Assembly: GCA_027924645.1 (NCBI GenBank) | Contig: BSBN01000829.1 | Coordinates: forward strand, 7,998,001 to 8,062,000 | DNA length: 64,000 bases | Direction of reading: 5' to 3' | Source of the DNA: Cunninghamia lanceolata | Lineage: Eukaryota > Streptophyta > Pinopsida > Cupressales > Cupressaceae | Shown: positions 46,480-57,736 of the stretch, one piece after another | Numbering within the stretch: position 1 is the first letter of the stretch | How the letters are laid out: every line of letters starts with the position of its first letter | Notes under the pieces: generated by a model | Databases searched by the model: none | The model's input: the letters and a program-made list of their open reading frames with translations, nothing else | Told to the model about the DNA's origin: nothing | Made by a program: the position numbers and the translations under genes

Positions 46480-47220
46480 ATGGATGCATCTTGTTATTCA
46501 TCTTTGGAAGCTTTATTTGCATACATCATAGATGTTGACAATTTCTATAAATTCACTTATAAGTACCCTCAAGTCCTACAACAAATAGCACATACCTATG
46601 ATATTGACATTTCCATGAGATCTACATATGATATTCTATGTTACATATCTGATTTTGAAAGTTTCACCACTCTCATGGGTATCTACCCTTTGATCTTAGA
46701 AAATCTCACTAATTCCATCTCCACAAAAGATAATGAAGAAGGTAATGACGAAGACATTCCTCCTTCTCTTCTTACATTTCACGATGATATAATGGACATC
46801 ATTTTTAACACATATGATGTTGATATAGCCCTAGGTGATTTATCTAATAATTTCAAGTCTTCTGCCAACATAACCTCACCTGATGAAGATATATTGGCAC
46901 GCGAAGAAGAAATCATTGAGACATTCATTAATACTACCTTGCCATCTCTCCATGTTCTCCCTAGCCAGGATGAAGTATTGGATGATGAAAAATCTCTTTG
47001 TGAACAATTTATTTAGCCTATGGACACTAAAAATTCATCAACTGATCTTCAAACACTTCTTGACTACATCTTAAACAAAGAAATGAATCACACACCCTTA
47101 CCACAACACTTACATACCTTGGAAACTGCTAACAATTCAGAGAACATAGATAAACATATTGTTCCTAACAACCAAGGTATTCCAACACCCTACAAACTAA
47201 TTGAAATGGGCATTTTCTGA
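46480..47220 (+). CDS. Acidic ORF of element B, 178 + 66 residues with one stop
   Basis: Starts MDASCYSSLEALFAYIIDVD. The 178-residue open part (46480-47016) ends in TAG, and the same frame continues at once to 47220 for another 67 codons. The TAG sits where CAG is one C-to-T change away, so the ancestral frame was probably ~246 codons. The protein is rich in Asp, Glu, Ile, Thr and Ser, with no signal peptide and no membrane segment. It carries an internal echo, HTYDIDISMRSTYDIL and NTYDVDIALGDL, suggesting an internal duplication. I recognise no family. It lies where A has its protease and F its gag, so it is either a lineage-specific accessory protein or a captured piece. It is the least damaged reading frame in the window relative to its length, though still probably inactive. 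Confidence 0.45.
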
Positions 47221-47395
47221 CTCCTTCATTACCTCACTCAACTGAAATGGAAATATGTGAGGCTCATTCTCTACCATCCTTGAATATTGCAAGAGAAAAC
47301 CTTCATGACAATGTGGATATCATAATTCAGTGAGAAGGAAGAACAAGGGACAAAGCTTTGACAATAAATGTAAAGATTAGAATTAAAGATAACAG

Positions 47396-47405
47396 GTAAG
47401 TATTT
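47396..47405 (+). promoter_or_regulatory. Splice-donor-like GTAAGTATTT, conserved between A and B
   Basis: AACAG followed by GTAAGTATTT is close to the plant 5' splice-site consensus. The aligned place in A (minus strand, 11473) reads GTAAGTAATTT. Some large plant gypsy elements splice their genomic RNA; whether that happens here is inference. Confidence 0.35.
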
Positions 47406-48373
47406 CTACCCTTGTTGGCCACCTTTGTCATAACATATCTTTTCTCACTTATGTGGCCTCCTCTTATGTGTTGTGTTCCCCTGTGATGTGTTATGTGTTG
47501 TTTAGCCCTCCTTGGATGACCCTTGATACTCTTGTAAGGTCAAGGATACCGGGAGACTGCCTCTATTGTGACCATTCTTCTATTTGTTTCATCATTCTTC
47601 TAGCTTGCCTCTCCTCTATTTTATTGTTGTGTGTCATGCCTTAGGGGCATAGCATTGTGGAGGGTGTTTTGGGGGCATCTTCCTATGTGGTGTTCCTAAG
47701 ACACTTGTTTCTCCTCTCTCATTTTATTGTTTACCTTCTTCAGTGATTCTACCTAGTTGATGGATGATGAAAACAAACAAATACTGATATAGACCATGTG
47801 TCCCTTCAATGAGAAAGAAAAAATGTACTTAGTCCATATATGAAGATGGGGTTGATATATATATCCAACGCTTGACTAGTAGAATCACTCCGTGTGATAC
47901 ATCATCTTATGGCATTTCTTATGACTAACATTTTACAATCCACTCAATTTGCTCTTGTACACCTTGATTGGTATCTCACCTTGTTCCTATGCTTAGTTTC
48001 GAGGTACCTACAGTATAGCCCAATGCTTATACTCGACTCTGAACTCGTGACTATAGCCTTGGTCCTTAATGTGATTGTTTTCATGCATAGCTTTATGATG
48101 ATTTGGTTATTATCTTAGAGTAAGATGTTCTAATCTTATCTCTTGTTGTTTATCTTAACATATTATATCAATGTGTTTGTGGGAACATTTGGCTATCATA
48201 AGCACATGTCACCTTGGGGGCATGGGGTTTGCAAGAGCTCTTTTTCCCTTGCATGTTTTCTCTCTACCTTAATGTGCTTGATATAGGTAAGTGACATCAA
48301 CCACCTTAAGGTGGGGGCATATATAATGATATCTGTCTGATGATTTTGGCACTAAAGAAGCATGTTTGCAATC

Positions 48374-48590
48374 CCTCTCCATGAGACAGGATGTTGTATC
48401 TCTTGAGCTAGTGCACATTCTTATCTAAATTGTAATAAAAAATCCCTCTCTGCGAGGCAGGATAACATATATCTTGAGCTAGTGAGTATCCTTTTATACA
48501 AAGCCCTTCTGTGGAAGGCAGGATAGTGTATCTCTTGAGCTAGTGCACATCCTTTTATACAAAGTCCTAATCGAGAGGCAGGGTTAGATT
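48374..48590 (+). repeat. ~62-bp tandem repeat in B
   Basis: About 3.5 degenerate copies, each with CCCTCTCTGCGAGGCAGGAT-like, ATCTCTTGAGCTAGTG and CACATCCTTTTAT words. The matching block of element A is the exact place where element C inserted. Confidence 0.7.
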
Positions 48591-48779
48591 TTCACCTATC
48601 CTCTCTTAAGCATGTCTTTGGTGGTTGTTGTGGCATAAGCCCAACCATTAGGTGTGTCTGCAACATGTTTTAGAAGATGGGACTTAGCAATAAGCTCCTT
48701 CCATCACCTTTGTTAGCCATGTTTAAGACATCTAGTATGTCTATGGCATACTATACGACGCTCGTGTATTCCATGTGTC

Positions 48780-48975
48780 TTCCATGTGTTTTCCCCCATC
48801 TATGATATCAAGGGTGTAGTGATGAGTTCCCCCCACACTTGGGTTTTATTTGGTGTGTTTTCCCCTTGGTGTAGTTTCAAGGGTGTAGAGATGAGTTCCC
48901 CCTACACTTTGGGTTTTGTATTGCATGTTTTTGGTAGTTTCAAGGATGTAGCGATGAGTTCTCCCCAACCCTTAG
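48780..48975 (+). repeat. ~70-bp tandem repeat in B
   Basis: Three degenerate copies with TGTTTTCCCC, TTTCAAGGGTGTAG and GATGAGTTCCCCC words; same family as 2395-2690 in A. Confidence 0.65.
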
Positions 48976-49020
48976 TTAGGATTTTATTGAATATATTAAA
49001 ATATTATATCACTATATTTA

Positions 49021-49135
49021 TTGTCCTTTGCGTGCTTCCTACTATCTTCATCATTTTTTGTGTACTTCCTACTATCTTCTTTGTGTCTTGTATGCTTCCT
49101 ACTATCTTCATTGTGTCTTGTGTGTCTTCAATGTT
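49021..49135 (+). repeat. ~30-bp tandem repeat in B
   Basis: Three to four copies of GTGCTTCCTACTATCTTCAT-like units with variable spacing. ORFs 48786-49154 and 49028-49222 are translations of it. Traces also occur in A near 2240-2300. Confidence 0.6.
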
Positions 49136-49277
49136 CTTTCTAGTGCTTACCTGAGACTGGAGGCTAGAAATAGTTCCTCAATCTTGGTGTATGCCTTAGC
49201 TTCATGTGCCTGGCATGTTTGATGTATTTTTGACCGTACTTTAATGCATGTATGGGTCATAAGATCATACATACATT

Positions 49278-49291
49278 AAAGTGGGGGTAAA
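49278..49291 (+). other. Polypurine tract of element B
   Basis: AAAGTGGGGGTAAA, ending at the base before the 3' LTR TG. Conserved with element A. Confidence 0.75.
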
Positions 49292-50509
49292 TGCTATGTC
49301 ATAAAACATCCCCCTAGGACTTTTACCTCTTAAGTTTAGCTCCTATGTCCCCTTAGATTAATCATGCATTTGTAAAACTTGTCCCAGAGATAAATCCCTT
49401 GAAACCCATGACAAATGGGGCTTAGGGGCCTATCTCAATGCTTAATCTAGACCAAAAATAGGCCTCTAGACTTGAGCGCTTGCGCCCTAGTCTAGACCTA
49501 TTTTGTCAGGACCCAAGTTTAAAATGTCAGCAAAGTGACTATTCAAAGGTTTCCCTTTGTCAGCCTTTTCAATTTGAATTACGAATGTTAGAGAGAATGC
49601 ATATATAAACATGTTTAGGACTTCATTTTACTCCTAGTTAATGAAGGAAAACTTATGATTATCAAGCAAAGAGCATTTAAGGCATTCATTGTGTTGCAGA
49701 GTAGTATTGTGTTGTGTTTGTATGTGTTTGTTGCAGATTTGGCTCCATCAACTCATTTCCTCATGATTTGAAGGCACTTCATCCCCATGAGGGTTTGCAC
49801 CTACTAAGGTGATATCTACTTTGTGTTTCAATCAATCTATCTTATCATTTGATTTTGCCTCTGTCCACCAAGGACACACACTCTATCTAACAACGATGTT
49901 GGAAGGCTTGAGTACCATTCTAGGGCTTGACCAAGGTAAGCTCCCAAACACCACAACCCCCAACCCCTCTCTTGTGATTACAGGTTACAGGTACAGAATC
50001 TTGAGGAGAGGAGTTGTAGGAGATTAGAGCAAAGGATAAAGATTCTAGATCTAAAGAAAACAACGAAGAATATTCCTTTCTCGACAAGGGCACCCACCCC
50101 TATGTGCTCCATATTAATGTTGTCAGAAACTCTGAAGCAGGTTGCAGACTAGGGTGCCCGCCCCAGTGTCCTCAAAGTTTCCACTTTCTAGAACCCGAAT
50201 CCTGGTATGTTTCTAATCTGCATTTAGTGCCATCCTATGCGATCATTTGTCATATTCTATCTATTTGTATCCGGAGACACATAATTAGGGTTTAAGGCTT
50301 AATCAGATTAGGGTTTAACAAATTTATCAATACATTCCAACTTTCCTTATCATCTCAAAGTGACACCAAACTTGTAGCTAAGTCCTCTTGCAAGAGAAGT
50401 GACTAAAGTCAGTTTATGTCCTTGAATGATTATATCTGAAAGGCAAGTTATTAAGTCTATCAAAAATACTACCTCAACCTCATCATCAACCCCACTTTTC
50501 CTATATAAA
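49292..50509 (+). repeat. 3' LTR of element B
   Basis: Begins TGCTATGTCATAAAAC and is colinear with 44116-45337 up to CCCCACTTTTCCTATATAA; its last bases are unclear. Confidence 0.75.
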
Positions 50510-50510
50510 C

Positions 50511-50870
50511 TAAAAGCAAATGGAGCCATGACAAAGATTGAGAAATTCATTGTAGCCATTCCATGTGCCTTCAAAGATAAATGCTTTATGGTCCACCCTA
50601 CCACTAGGTTGGTTAAGGAGTTCATATACTCCCTTCATCAACAATTCATAGAGCATGGTATAAATGATTTGATGAGGATAATAGATGCATTCAAAGACTT
50701 CCATCGGTAACTAAATAAGTTTGTTGAATGCAAGGGTAGGATCAAAAGGTTAGCCTTTTCCCAGAGGATGAAGATTAAGTACCACCAAAGGCCAAATTAA
50801 AATGATGTAAATGAGGCCATCTTGAAATTCCATAGCCACTTTCCTGGCAAGGCATGACTTCACCAGCTTA
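50511..50870 (+). pseudogene. Element K: unknown coding remnant, part after B
   Basis: A plus-strand frame reads LKANGAMTKIEKFIVAIPCA, later FIYSLHQQFIEHGINDLMRI, stops at 50708 and continues with a Lys/Arg-rich piece to about 50870. The frame at 50511 follows in sense from FDK at 44114, consistent with B lying inside one ancestral reading frame. It is rich in helix-forming residues; family unknown. Confidence 0.4.
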
Positions 50871-53800
50871 GGTTTGTTTCATTCATTATTCTTTCAAAAA
50901 TGTAATAACTCAATTCAAGATGAATTCATGTTAACGTGAGTCCTAAGAGGATGACACAATTGAGGACTTACAAATTTTATAATTTTGGGCCTTAGGCATT
51001 GGTATGAGGTTGACCTAGTATAGATTTTTGAAATTTTGAGTGCTCTAGAAGGGTATATAATAAGACAGGCTAGAAGGCATTATAAAAAAATAGGAGGGAT
51101 ATAGAGATTTTCGCAAAGGCTAGCATTTTGTAATTTTGAAAAATTCATCTAAGGGTGAACTATAACACATTTGCACTGTGGGAATCATGCTATCATATTG
51201 TTACCATTTTTTTACCACAGCTCAAAATTGGATGAGTAGATTTATCATTTATCATTTTTGATATGAGATTTGATTTATTTCTGTTATGTGCTAGTTGCAT
51301 AGTTGTTATGACAAATGCAGTTCAATTGTTCAGATGCAGAAAGGAAAGTTTCAATCATTCATTACATTGCAAAGTAGTAAAATGAGATAAGTATTCATTC
51401 ACCACAATGGTTATTCATTTACAAGTTTGAATACATAAGAGAATAAACATTGCATTGAAGGAAACTAAGACATATCAGATGTCCCACACAAGTCGTGGGT
51501 TATAGCTAAACTCATGAAAATACAAATAAAATACTATGTATCTAATGAAAGAAGAGGGAAAGACAGTCATCATTGCCTTGTTTTGGTTGATCTTCGTAGT
51601 AGCTTCTAGTCCTACTCCCGACCTTAGCATGTACCTGAAAAATTGTGGGAAGAGTCCCATTAGAAGCTTCGGTTATGAAAATCCTTCATCTATCAAGAGA
51701 CACATAATACTTTAGCTATAATGGATTGATCAAATGAGAATATCCATATGCAGAAGGAACTGAAGAGAAGCAAACATAGAGCATCATTATTTTATTCTAA
51801 TACGTTTGTTTCATGTGTAGGTATAGGACAAATCATGAAGCTAATTGAAGACATTCAACATGTGGTGTCAAATGGGCTCCCACAAGGGTTGAGCATAGCA
51901 TGTTGCTGCCCCTTGATCTCAGAAGGGATGAATAGAAAGAAGAAAATCATTGATGACATTCACATGATAAGCTGAAGGAATAGCAAGACAATCATATGCA
52001 TCAGTCCCATTTCAAAACATGACCATGATTTCAATTCAAAGTATGAAATGCAACCAAGAACATGACCTGAACTGATGAGGAACAAAGCTCAATGCATATA
52101 ACAACTTATGTCAATGCTCCAACTGTCATGAAAATGACATTCTCAGGTATGATAATGATCAGGAGTACACAATGCATTTGTAATCATTAGACTGATAACG
52201 AATAAGTGTTCACAAGTGTTCACTATTTAAAGATTGCTTACTCATCCATGATCAATAATCCAATGGGAGTATTCATTATAAACCAGTAAGCAAGTTTGCA
52301 AAGACAGGTGAGTACCAAGTATCATACTTTCACATTTAAGTGGAATGGCATAATCAAATTCAGAATTCAAATTACATAAGATGCCTTTTTTAAATGATGA
52401 AATATATCCAATTATGCCTCACATTTTTCTATTGATAAGTTGAGCATCAGAGTAGTGTGTATCACATGTTATATTCATAGCATATCTATAAAAGAAACAT
52501 GAAAGTATTGCAGATCTATAGAAGAAGAATACAAGACAGCTAGGTCAGATGGCTCATTTTTGTCTTTGACAAACTTCAAAAGGATCAAAATGAAACTTCA
52601 TTACATGTGTTGTAATAGAGCATCATTGTCATGTGATAGAAGAATAATTAAACAAGTGTGATTATCATCATCTTTCATGCTACAAAGTGTCGTTTTGTGT
52701 CAAAGTAAAATGTATAAGTGCATGGCTGCATCTGGTCATGGATGAGCTCAAACAAAGTCATCAGTGATGTAAGAAGTGATCTGTCTAACTGGTGACACAA
52801 GATATGGTGGACCTAATTGATGTCCTATAGGACATCTTCCATAATGCATTTGATGTGATGAAGTACATTAAAGAGGAATAGAAAAAGTCATCATGTGCTA
52901 TAGTATATACAGAACAGGTGAGTGAGAGTTTTCTTCATTAATTACAATGCCATAATGTCATGACATAGCCAAGTCATCAATCATGTTTGAAAAGTATGTA
53001 TTTGGTATAGTCCATTGAATGGACAAGTGAAGCTACAGAAATGAAGACATATATGCTACTACAGAAAGAAGAGGAGTTCTAAGTTCAAAGCCAACAATAT
53101 ATACTTCATATGCAAAGTCCATGAAAGAGCAAATAGAACTACAGAAGTAGAGAACAGTGTATGCAATCCTCATTTTTCTTAAAATAATGACAGTAAATAT
53201 AGCTTAGCAATGATAGCATAAGAAAGAGGAAAATATATCATATGTCAGTGTGTGCTATAGGAAGAGTGTTGTACTCAAAAGGATAGAAACCGTTGTTTCA
53301 TTTTGAGAAAATCTAGGTTCATACAGTGAAGTGAAAAGTGCAGAGATACATCTATAGCCAGGTTGTGACATATAATGCAATTTATATTCATTTTTTCAAA
53401 TACCCATGTCGAGTTTCAGAACTCTAACAATTTTGTAGTGTTGGAGAGAAAGAATGGTAAGGTAAAAATGTCCAAGCAAGGCCATGGGGAAAGGACTATT
53501 TATACAGAACAAAAATGAAACCCTTGTTGGGTTTAAAAAGATTTTTCTTTTTTCTTACAATATACAGTCAAGCAAGGTAAGAATGGAGGGTTGTAGTATG
53601 GCCGTGAAGGGGAAAAAGTTTCTATGTAATATAAAAGAAATCCTCACTTCAAAACACAAGGAACTTCAAATTTTTTACATCAAATGACAAAGAGTTGGCT
53701 ATAGAATGCACTCTATACCACGGCCGTGCCATGTATGATACCTAGCTAACAAAAAATGAAACCCTCATCTCAGTTTGCACATACAGAAATGACGGAAGCA

Positions 53801-55966
53801 GCAATTAAAAGAGATAATGAAACTCACCGTATGACATTGTAGCAGAGAAGAAAACTATATGGCCGTGGCCCAACTAGACTTTGTCATTTTTGCCATTTTC
53901 ACAAAGTTCAACATAGAAAAAACCAAGCAAAATATATATCAAGCTGAGAAACTGAAGAAAGAGCAGTATGGCCATAGCCATTCAAGAAGGAGAAGCCATT
54001 AAAATATAGTTAAATGCCATTTTAATACTTTTGATTTAAACTTACCAAGTGTGGCTTGTTGTTTTGGCTTAAAGAAGTGTAATGTTTGCGACCACAGAAG
54101 ACCAGAGATGGAGCAAGGTATGCAAAGAATGAAACCCCAAGTCAGTGGCCACATAGTTGCAGAGCCAAACTCAACACCAACAAAATGAAAATGACCAAAG
54201 TTTTAGGGTTTGCATTTGCTTTTGTTTCGACATTCTTTTCATATTTTGACCATGCAAACAACATAATTGTTTTATCCAAATGAGATCGGGGTCAAAACGT
54301 TGCATCGATGGTGCCTAGCAATCATTAGGAGAAGAGGCCGACAACTTGTAGAATATGGCTTATTTCACAAAGTCAAAGGTGGACATAATCATGAGTGAAC
54401 AAGGCTTGTGCCTTTAGAACCTTTGCAAGGCCTTAATCTCATATGTGGTCGACTCATATTGGAGTCTAAGTATCATTTGACTATGCATGTGGTTGAGTGT
54501 CTTTGACCTCCCACTTATGCATTATTCTTTTTTCCTTCACATATTTCAAATGTATGCATAAGATCAAACAATAACCTTTGGAGATGTGAAGAGTATGCAA
54601 GGTGATGACATGGTCAAAGGGGTCAAATATGACATGGTGGCACTATATGGATAATGAGTTGGCATTTTTCAAGGCATATGGACAGAGATGAGATGGCAGA
54701 ATATTGACACATGGAGGCCATGGTGCCAAGCCTTTAAGGATTTTATTTATTTTTGCAAATCTGTGCAATATTTCATCTTTTTTATGATTTTTATATAAAA
54801 TCATTTGTGATATCTTGTATATATCTTGGTGAAATTATAAACCAGATATCATTTTATTTTTGCAAAAATCATATCCAATAGGATATTGATTAAAATTGCC
54901 ATATCATTGTAAAGTTAACTTTAAAGCAATGAAGTTATAAATTGCTTTTAAAGTTTAACTATTTTTAGGGAATTTATAGGCTACTAAAATAGATCAAATA
55001 TCTCATTTTGATTTGTTTTATTTAGAGCCATATAGGACAATTTTGGAGCTTTCATGAGCAGAGAAAAGCAGTTTTATGGTGGGACCACATGAGAGGGCAA
55101 TTTGCAGCTTTATTTTCTAGATTGGTGACAAATTCAGTGCTTTATTTTTGGCTTTCATGAGTAGCTCGAAATAGGACTTAGGGTCTATTTTTAGGAGTTT
55201 TTTCAGCTTTCTTCAGGGGAGATCTTTTGGAGTCATTTATAGGAGAAAAACTTAGTTTTCTCTCAGTTAGTTAGCATCAATTTCTTCTCTCTTGTTCACA
55301 GGTAGAGTTGTATGCAGGTAGTTGGCTCATTTTTTTTAGTTTATGCATTGTACTCCTTCCAGTTTTAATAGAAAATCATCATATTTCACATATTTTGCAG
55401 TCTTGATCTGATATTATATTATGACTTTATCTGTACTTTACTATGTCTCAATGCTGTTAAAATTTAGCTTTTTCTTGGTTGCAGTTTGTGTTTGATCCAA
55501 ACCTTGTTGCAAATTACTTAAGGAATAAACTATTAGTGAAATTGTGAGGATTCAGGTTAGAGGATCTATTTGTGAGTGATAGAATTTCATCAAGTTTAGA
55601 TTCTAGAGTTAGTCTACATTTCAATTACATCCTTCTATCCTTTTTCCCATCAAGACAATAGTTTAGGAATTATAAGAGAACTAGCTCACTCTGGAGATTC
55701 ATTCTCATGAAAGGAGACCCACATTTGAGAATGATTCTATGTTTCAACAAGTAGTTAAGTTTTCGCAAAACTTAACAAGGGTGCATACTTGAATTGACAA
55801 CATTTTTTCGCATGCCCGGTGGGACTCTAGAAGTAATTTCAGAGAAATTTGTACCTTCATAGCTATTGTTCTAGTATATGCAATAGTTTTACAAGTCTTT
55901 GGAGGCTTTCAATATACCTGGTGCTCATTCCCTCTGGTTTGGTATGCAGATTAGTGCTTGCAACTT
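50871..55966. other. Long noncoding stretch; later part probably LTR/leader of element H
   Basis: No domain found in about 5 kb. ORFs 51748-51975, 53484-53687 and 54086-54283 show nothing recognisable. The stretch 53440-54280 repeats words such as ATGGCCGTGG and CAAGCAA at irregular ~110-180 base spacing. From about 55260 the sequence (TTTTCTCTCAGTTAG, T-rich tracts, then a GCATGCCCGGTGGGACTC near 55810) resembles the end of an LTR and a primer-site region, shortly before the gag of H at 55967. The LTR start could not be found. Confidence 0.4.
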
Positions 55967-57735
55967 ATGAAAACTAGGTCTAATCAAGACCCATTTGACT
56001 ACTTACAGTTGTCTACACCTAAAAGGAGAGGCAGATCAGCAAGCAAAATAGCTGAGTCATCAAGAAGATCAAAGTCAACACCTTTCTGATGCAGATCTAC
56101 AAGCCTGGTCAAAAGAAGTAGAAGTCCAGTGCTGAAAGTCTAGATACCTATAATGGCTAGGTAGTATGCATTTGTTGCTTTCAATGGAGGCAGCACATTA
56201 CAACTTGCCCAACGAGATGATATTCCAATGGCAACCCTTAAAGGTTTGCCTTATTTCACTGGAGAAGATCATAATACTACTGTTGAACATATTCAAGATG
56301 TAGCAACCTTGTGTTCTGTGCACAATGTCACTCAAGAAAATGTTGTAATCAGGCTTTTAGCTGCTTCGTTAAAAGGAAAGGCCTTACAGTGGTTTAGAGG
56401 ACTTGCTAAAAATTTATTAACATCCTGGGACTTATTGGGAGATGGATTACACAAACACTTCAAGGACAAGTTTGATCATCTCTCACTGTTGGAGCAACTG
56501 AGCACCATCAAAAGGGAACCTTGCAAACACATGGCTGACTTCAACTACCAATTTTAGAGAACCTGGGATAGGATTCCCACAATGGTAAAACCTTTGCCAA
56601 GGCATGCTTTTATGTTTTATCTCAAAGCTTTGAATAGTGAAATTTTCATAATGATACAGTCTATGGGAGGGACCACCCTTCCAGATTCTTTTGAGATCGT
56701 TGTTAGAGCAGAAAACTACCTTATTCAAGCAGGGAAAATAGCCCCTAGGCCTCCTTTGCCCATTTTCCCTAAAATTTATCCATCAGTGTCTATGGAAGTG
56801 CCTCCTCTAGCTGTTGTTCCACCTGTTCTAGTAATAGGATATGAAACAGCCCAACAAACGGATGTCCCAGTTCAAACCCAAAGTACCCCAGGGTTGGAAG
56901 ATACTTTGAGGACAATTGCAAATAAGCTAGTGAATATGGATAAATGCTTACCTTACCAAAATCAATATCAACCTAATCAGCAAAATACCCAATATCAACC
57001 CAATCAGCAATATAGGCAACCCTTTCAAGCTGATCCTCAAGGGCAAAGAAGGAACTATAACCCTCGACCTTTTCAGGCTTATAATCCAAATACTGCTAGT
57101 ACCTCAAAAGACCTTGTGCCCACACAAAATAATTTGGTTCAGGATAGTGACTGGTGTTATCCATGTCTCCAACCACATAATCAAGCTGTCTACATGAATG
57201 GAGTGAGAAATTAGGTACTCATGGTTCAAAACATTTATGCAAGTTCAGAGGGGGTTAATGGTGAAGTTTCAACTCAGTAGAATAAGGCTGACGTAGTCTT
57301 AATGAATTGGGAAGAATCTAATTTTTTTGGTGTAAATTATTTCCAAGGTCAGAATTAGCAAAGTACACCTATTTCATTAAACATAAGGTCAAAACTGAGA
57401 GCTACAGATGTAAACTAGCAAGCTGCTATAGTACAATAGTAGGCTATAAGGGATAAGAACTAAGTTTATCTGTCACAAACTGCCCCTATACCACAGTAGA
57501 AATTACAAATTCTGCAAAGGGACCGAACAGTACTAGTGAAAGAACAACCCAAAATGCAACAACAGTCTTCACAAAATTAGATTGATGCATTTGCAGCAAG
57601 AGGATAGCATAAAGTAACTCCTATTGCTTTTAAGATAGTTGATTATCTTAAGAAAGCTACAGTAAGCATGTCAGTTATCGATGCTTTACGCATCCTTGGC
57701 AAGAAGAATTTACTGCAAGAAGCATTGATTGAACT
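55967..57735 (+). pseudogene. Gag of Ty3/gypsy element H
   Basis: Frame from ATG 55967 (MKTRSNQDPF..., basic N-terminus) to 57735, with stops that are TAG, TAA or TGA at CAG, CAA or CGA positions. The capsid-type Retrotrans_gag domain is clear at 56228-56650: PYFTGEDHNTTVEHI, LKGKALQWFRGL, LLGDGLHKHFKDKF. A Gln/Pro/Asn-rich linker follows (56930-57110, with NQQ/QYQP repeats), then a damaged zinc-finger-like WCYPCLQPHNQAVY whose last Cys is lost, then a stretch with YLKKATVSMSVIDALRILGKK that precedes protease in this lineage. It ends abruptly at about 57735, where minus-strand gag of F begins. Gag forms the particle shell and binds RNA. Protease and pol are missing. Confidence 0.78.
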
Positions 57736-57736
57736 C

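Larger units (their letters stand above)
47221..49277 (+). other. 3' noncoding part of element B
   Basis: About 2 kb homologous to A (10344-11473 plus 2086-2908, minus strand). ORFs such as 47453-47644 and 47894-48118 have no recognisable domain. Repeat blocks sit at 48374-48590, 48780-48975 and 49021-49135. Confidence 0.6.
44116..50509 (+). mobile_element. Element B: non-autonomous LTR element, same family as A and F
   Basis: About 6.4 kb: LTRs of about 1.22 kb, primer-site-like TTTTGGTGAACC, ~1.1 kb leader, a private acidic ORF (46480-47220), a long 3' noncoding part with three repeat blocks, a polypurine tract, and the 3' LTR. LTR ends differ a lot (about 20 differences in the first ~140 bases), so it is old. 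No protease, integrase or reverse transcriptase is visible. The base-perfect target duplication expected at CAAGG (44111-44115) was not found after 50509, so the 3' LTR end may be damaged. Confidence 0.78.

Noticed and set aside
46209..46538. Hydrophobic ORF resembling a membrane protein
   Set aside because: Low-complexity T-rich leader sequence of element B; overlaps the acidic ORF in another frame and has decayed counterparts in A.
48786..49222. Pair of overlapping ORFs with repeated Cys/Leu-rich peptide
   Set aside because: They translate the ~70- and ~30-base minisatellites in two frames.
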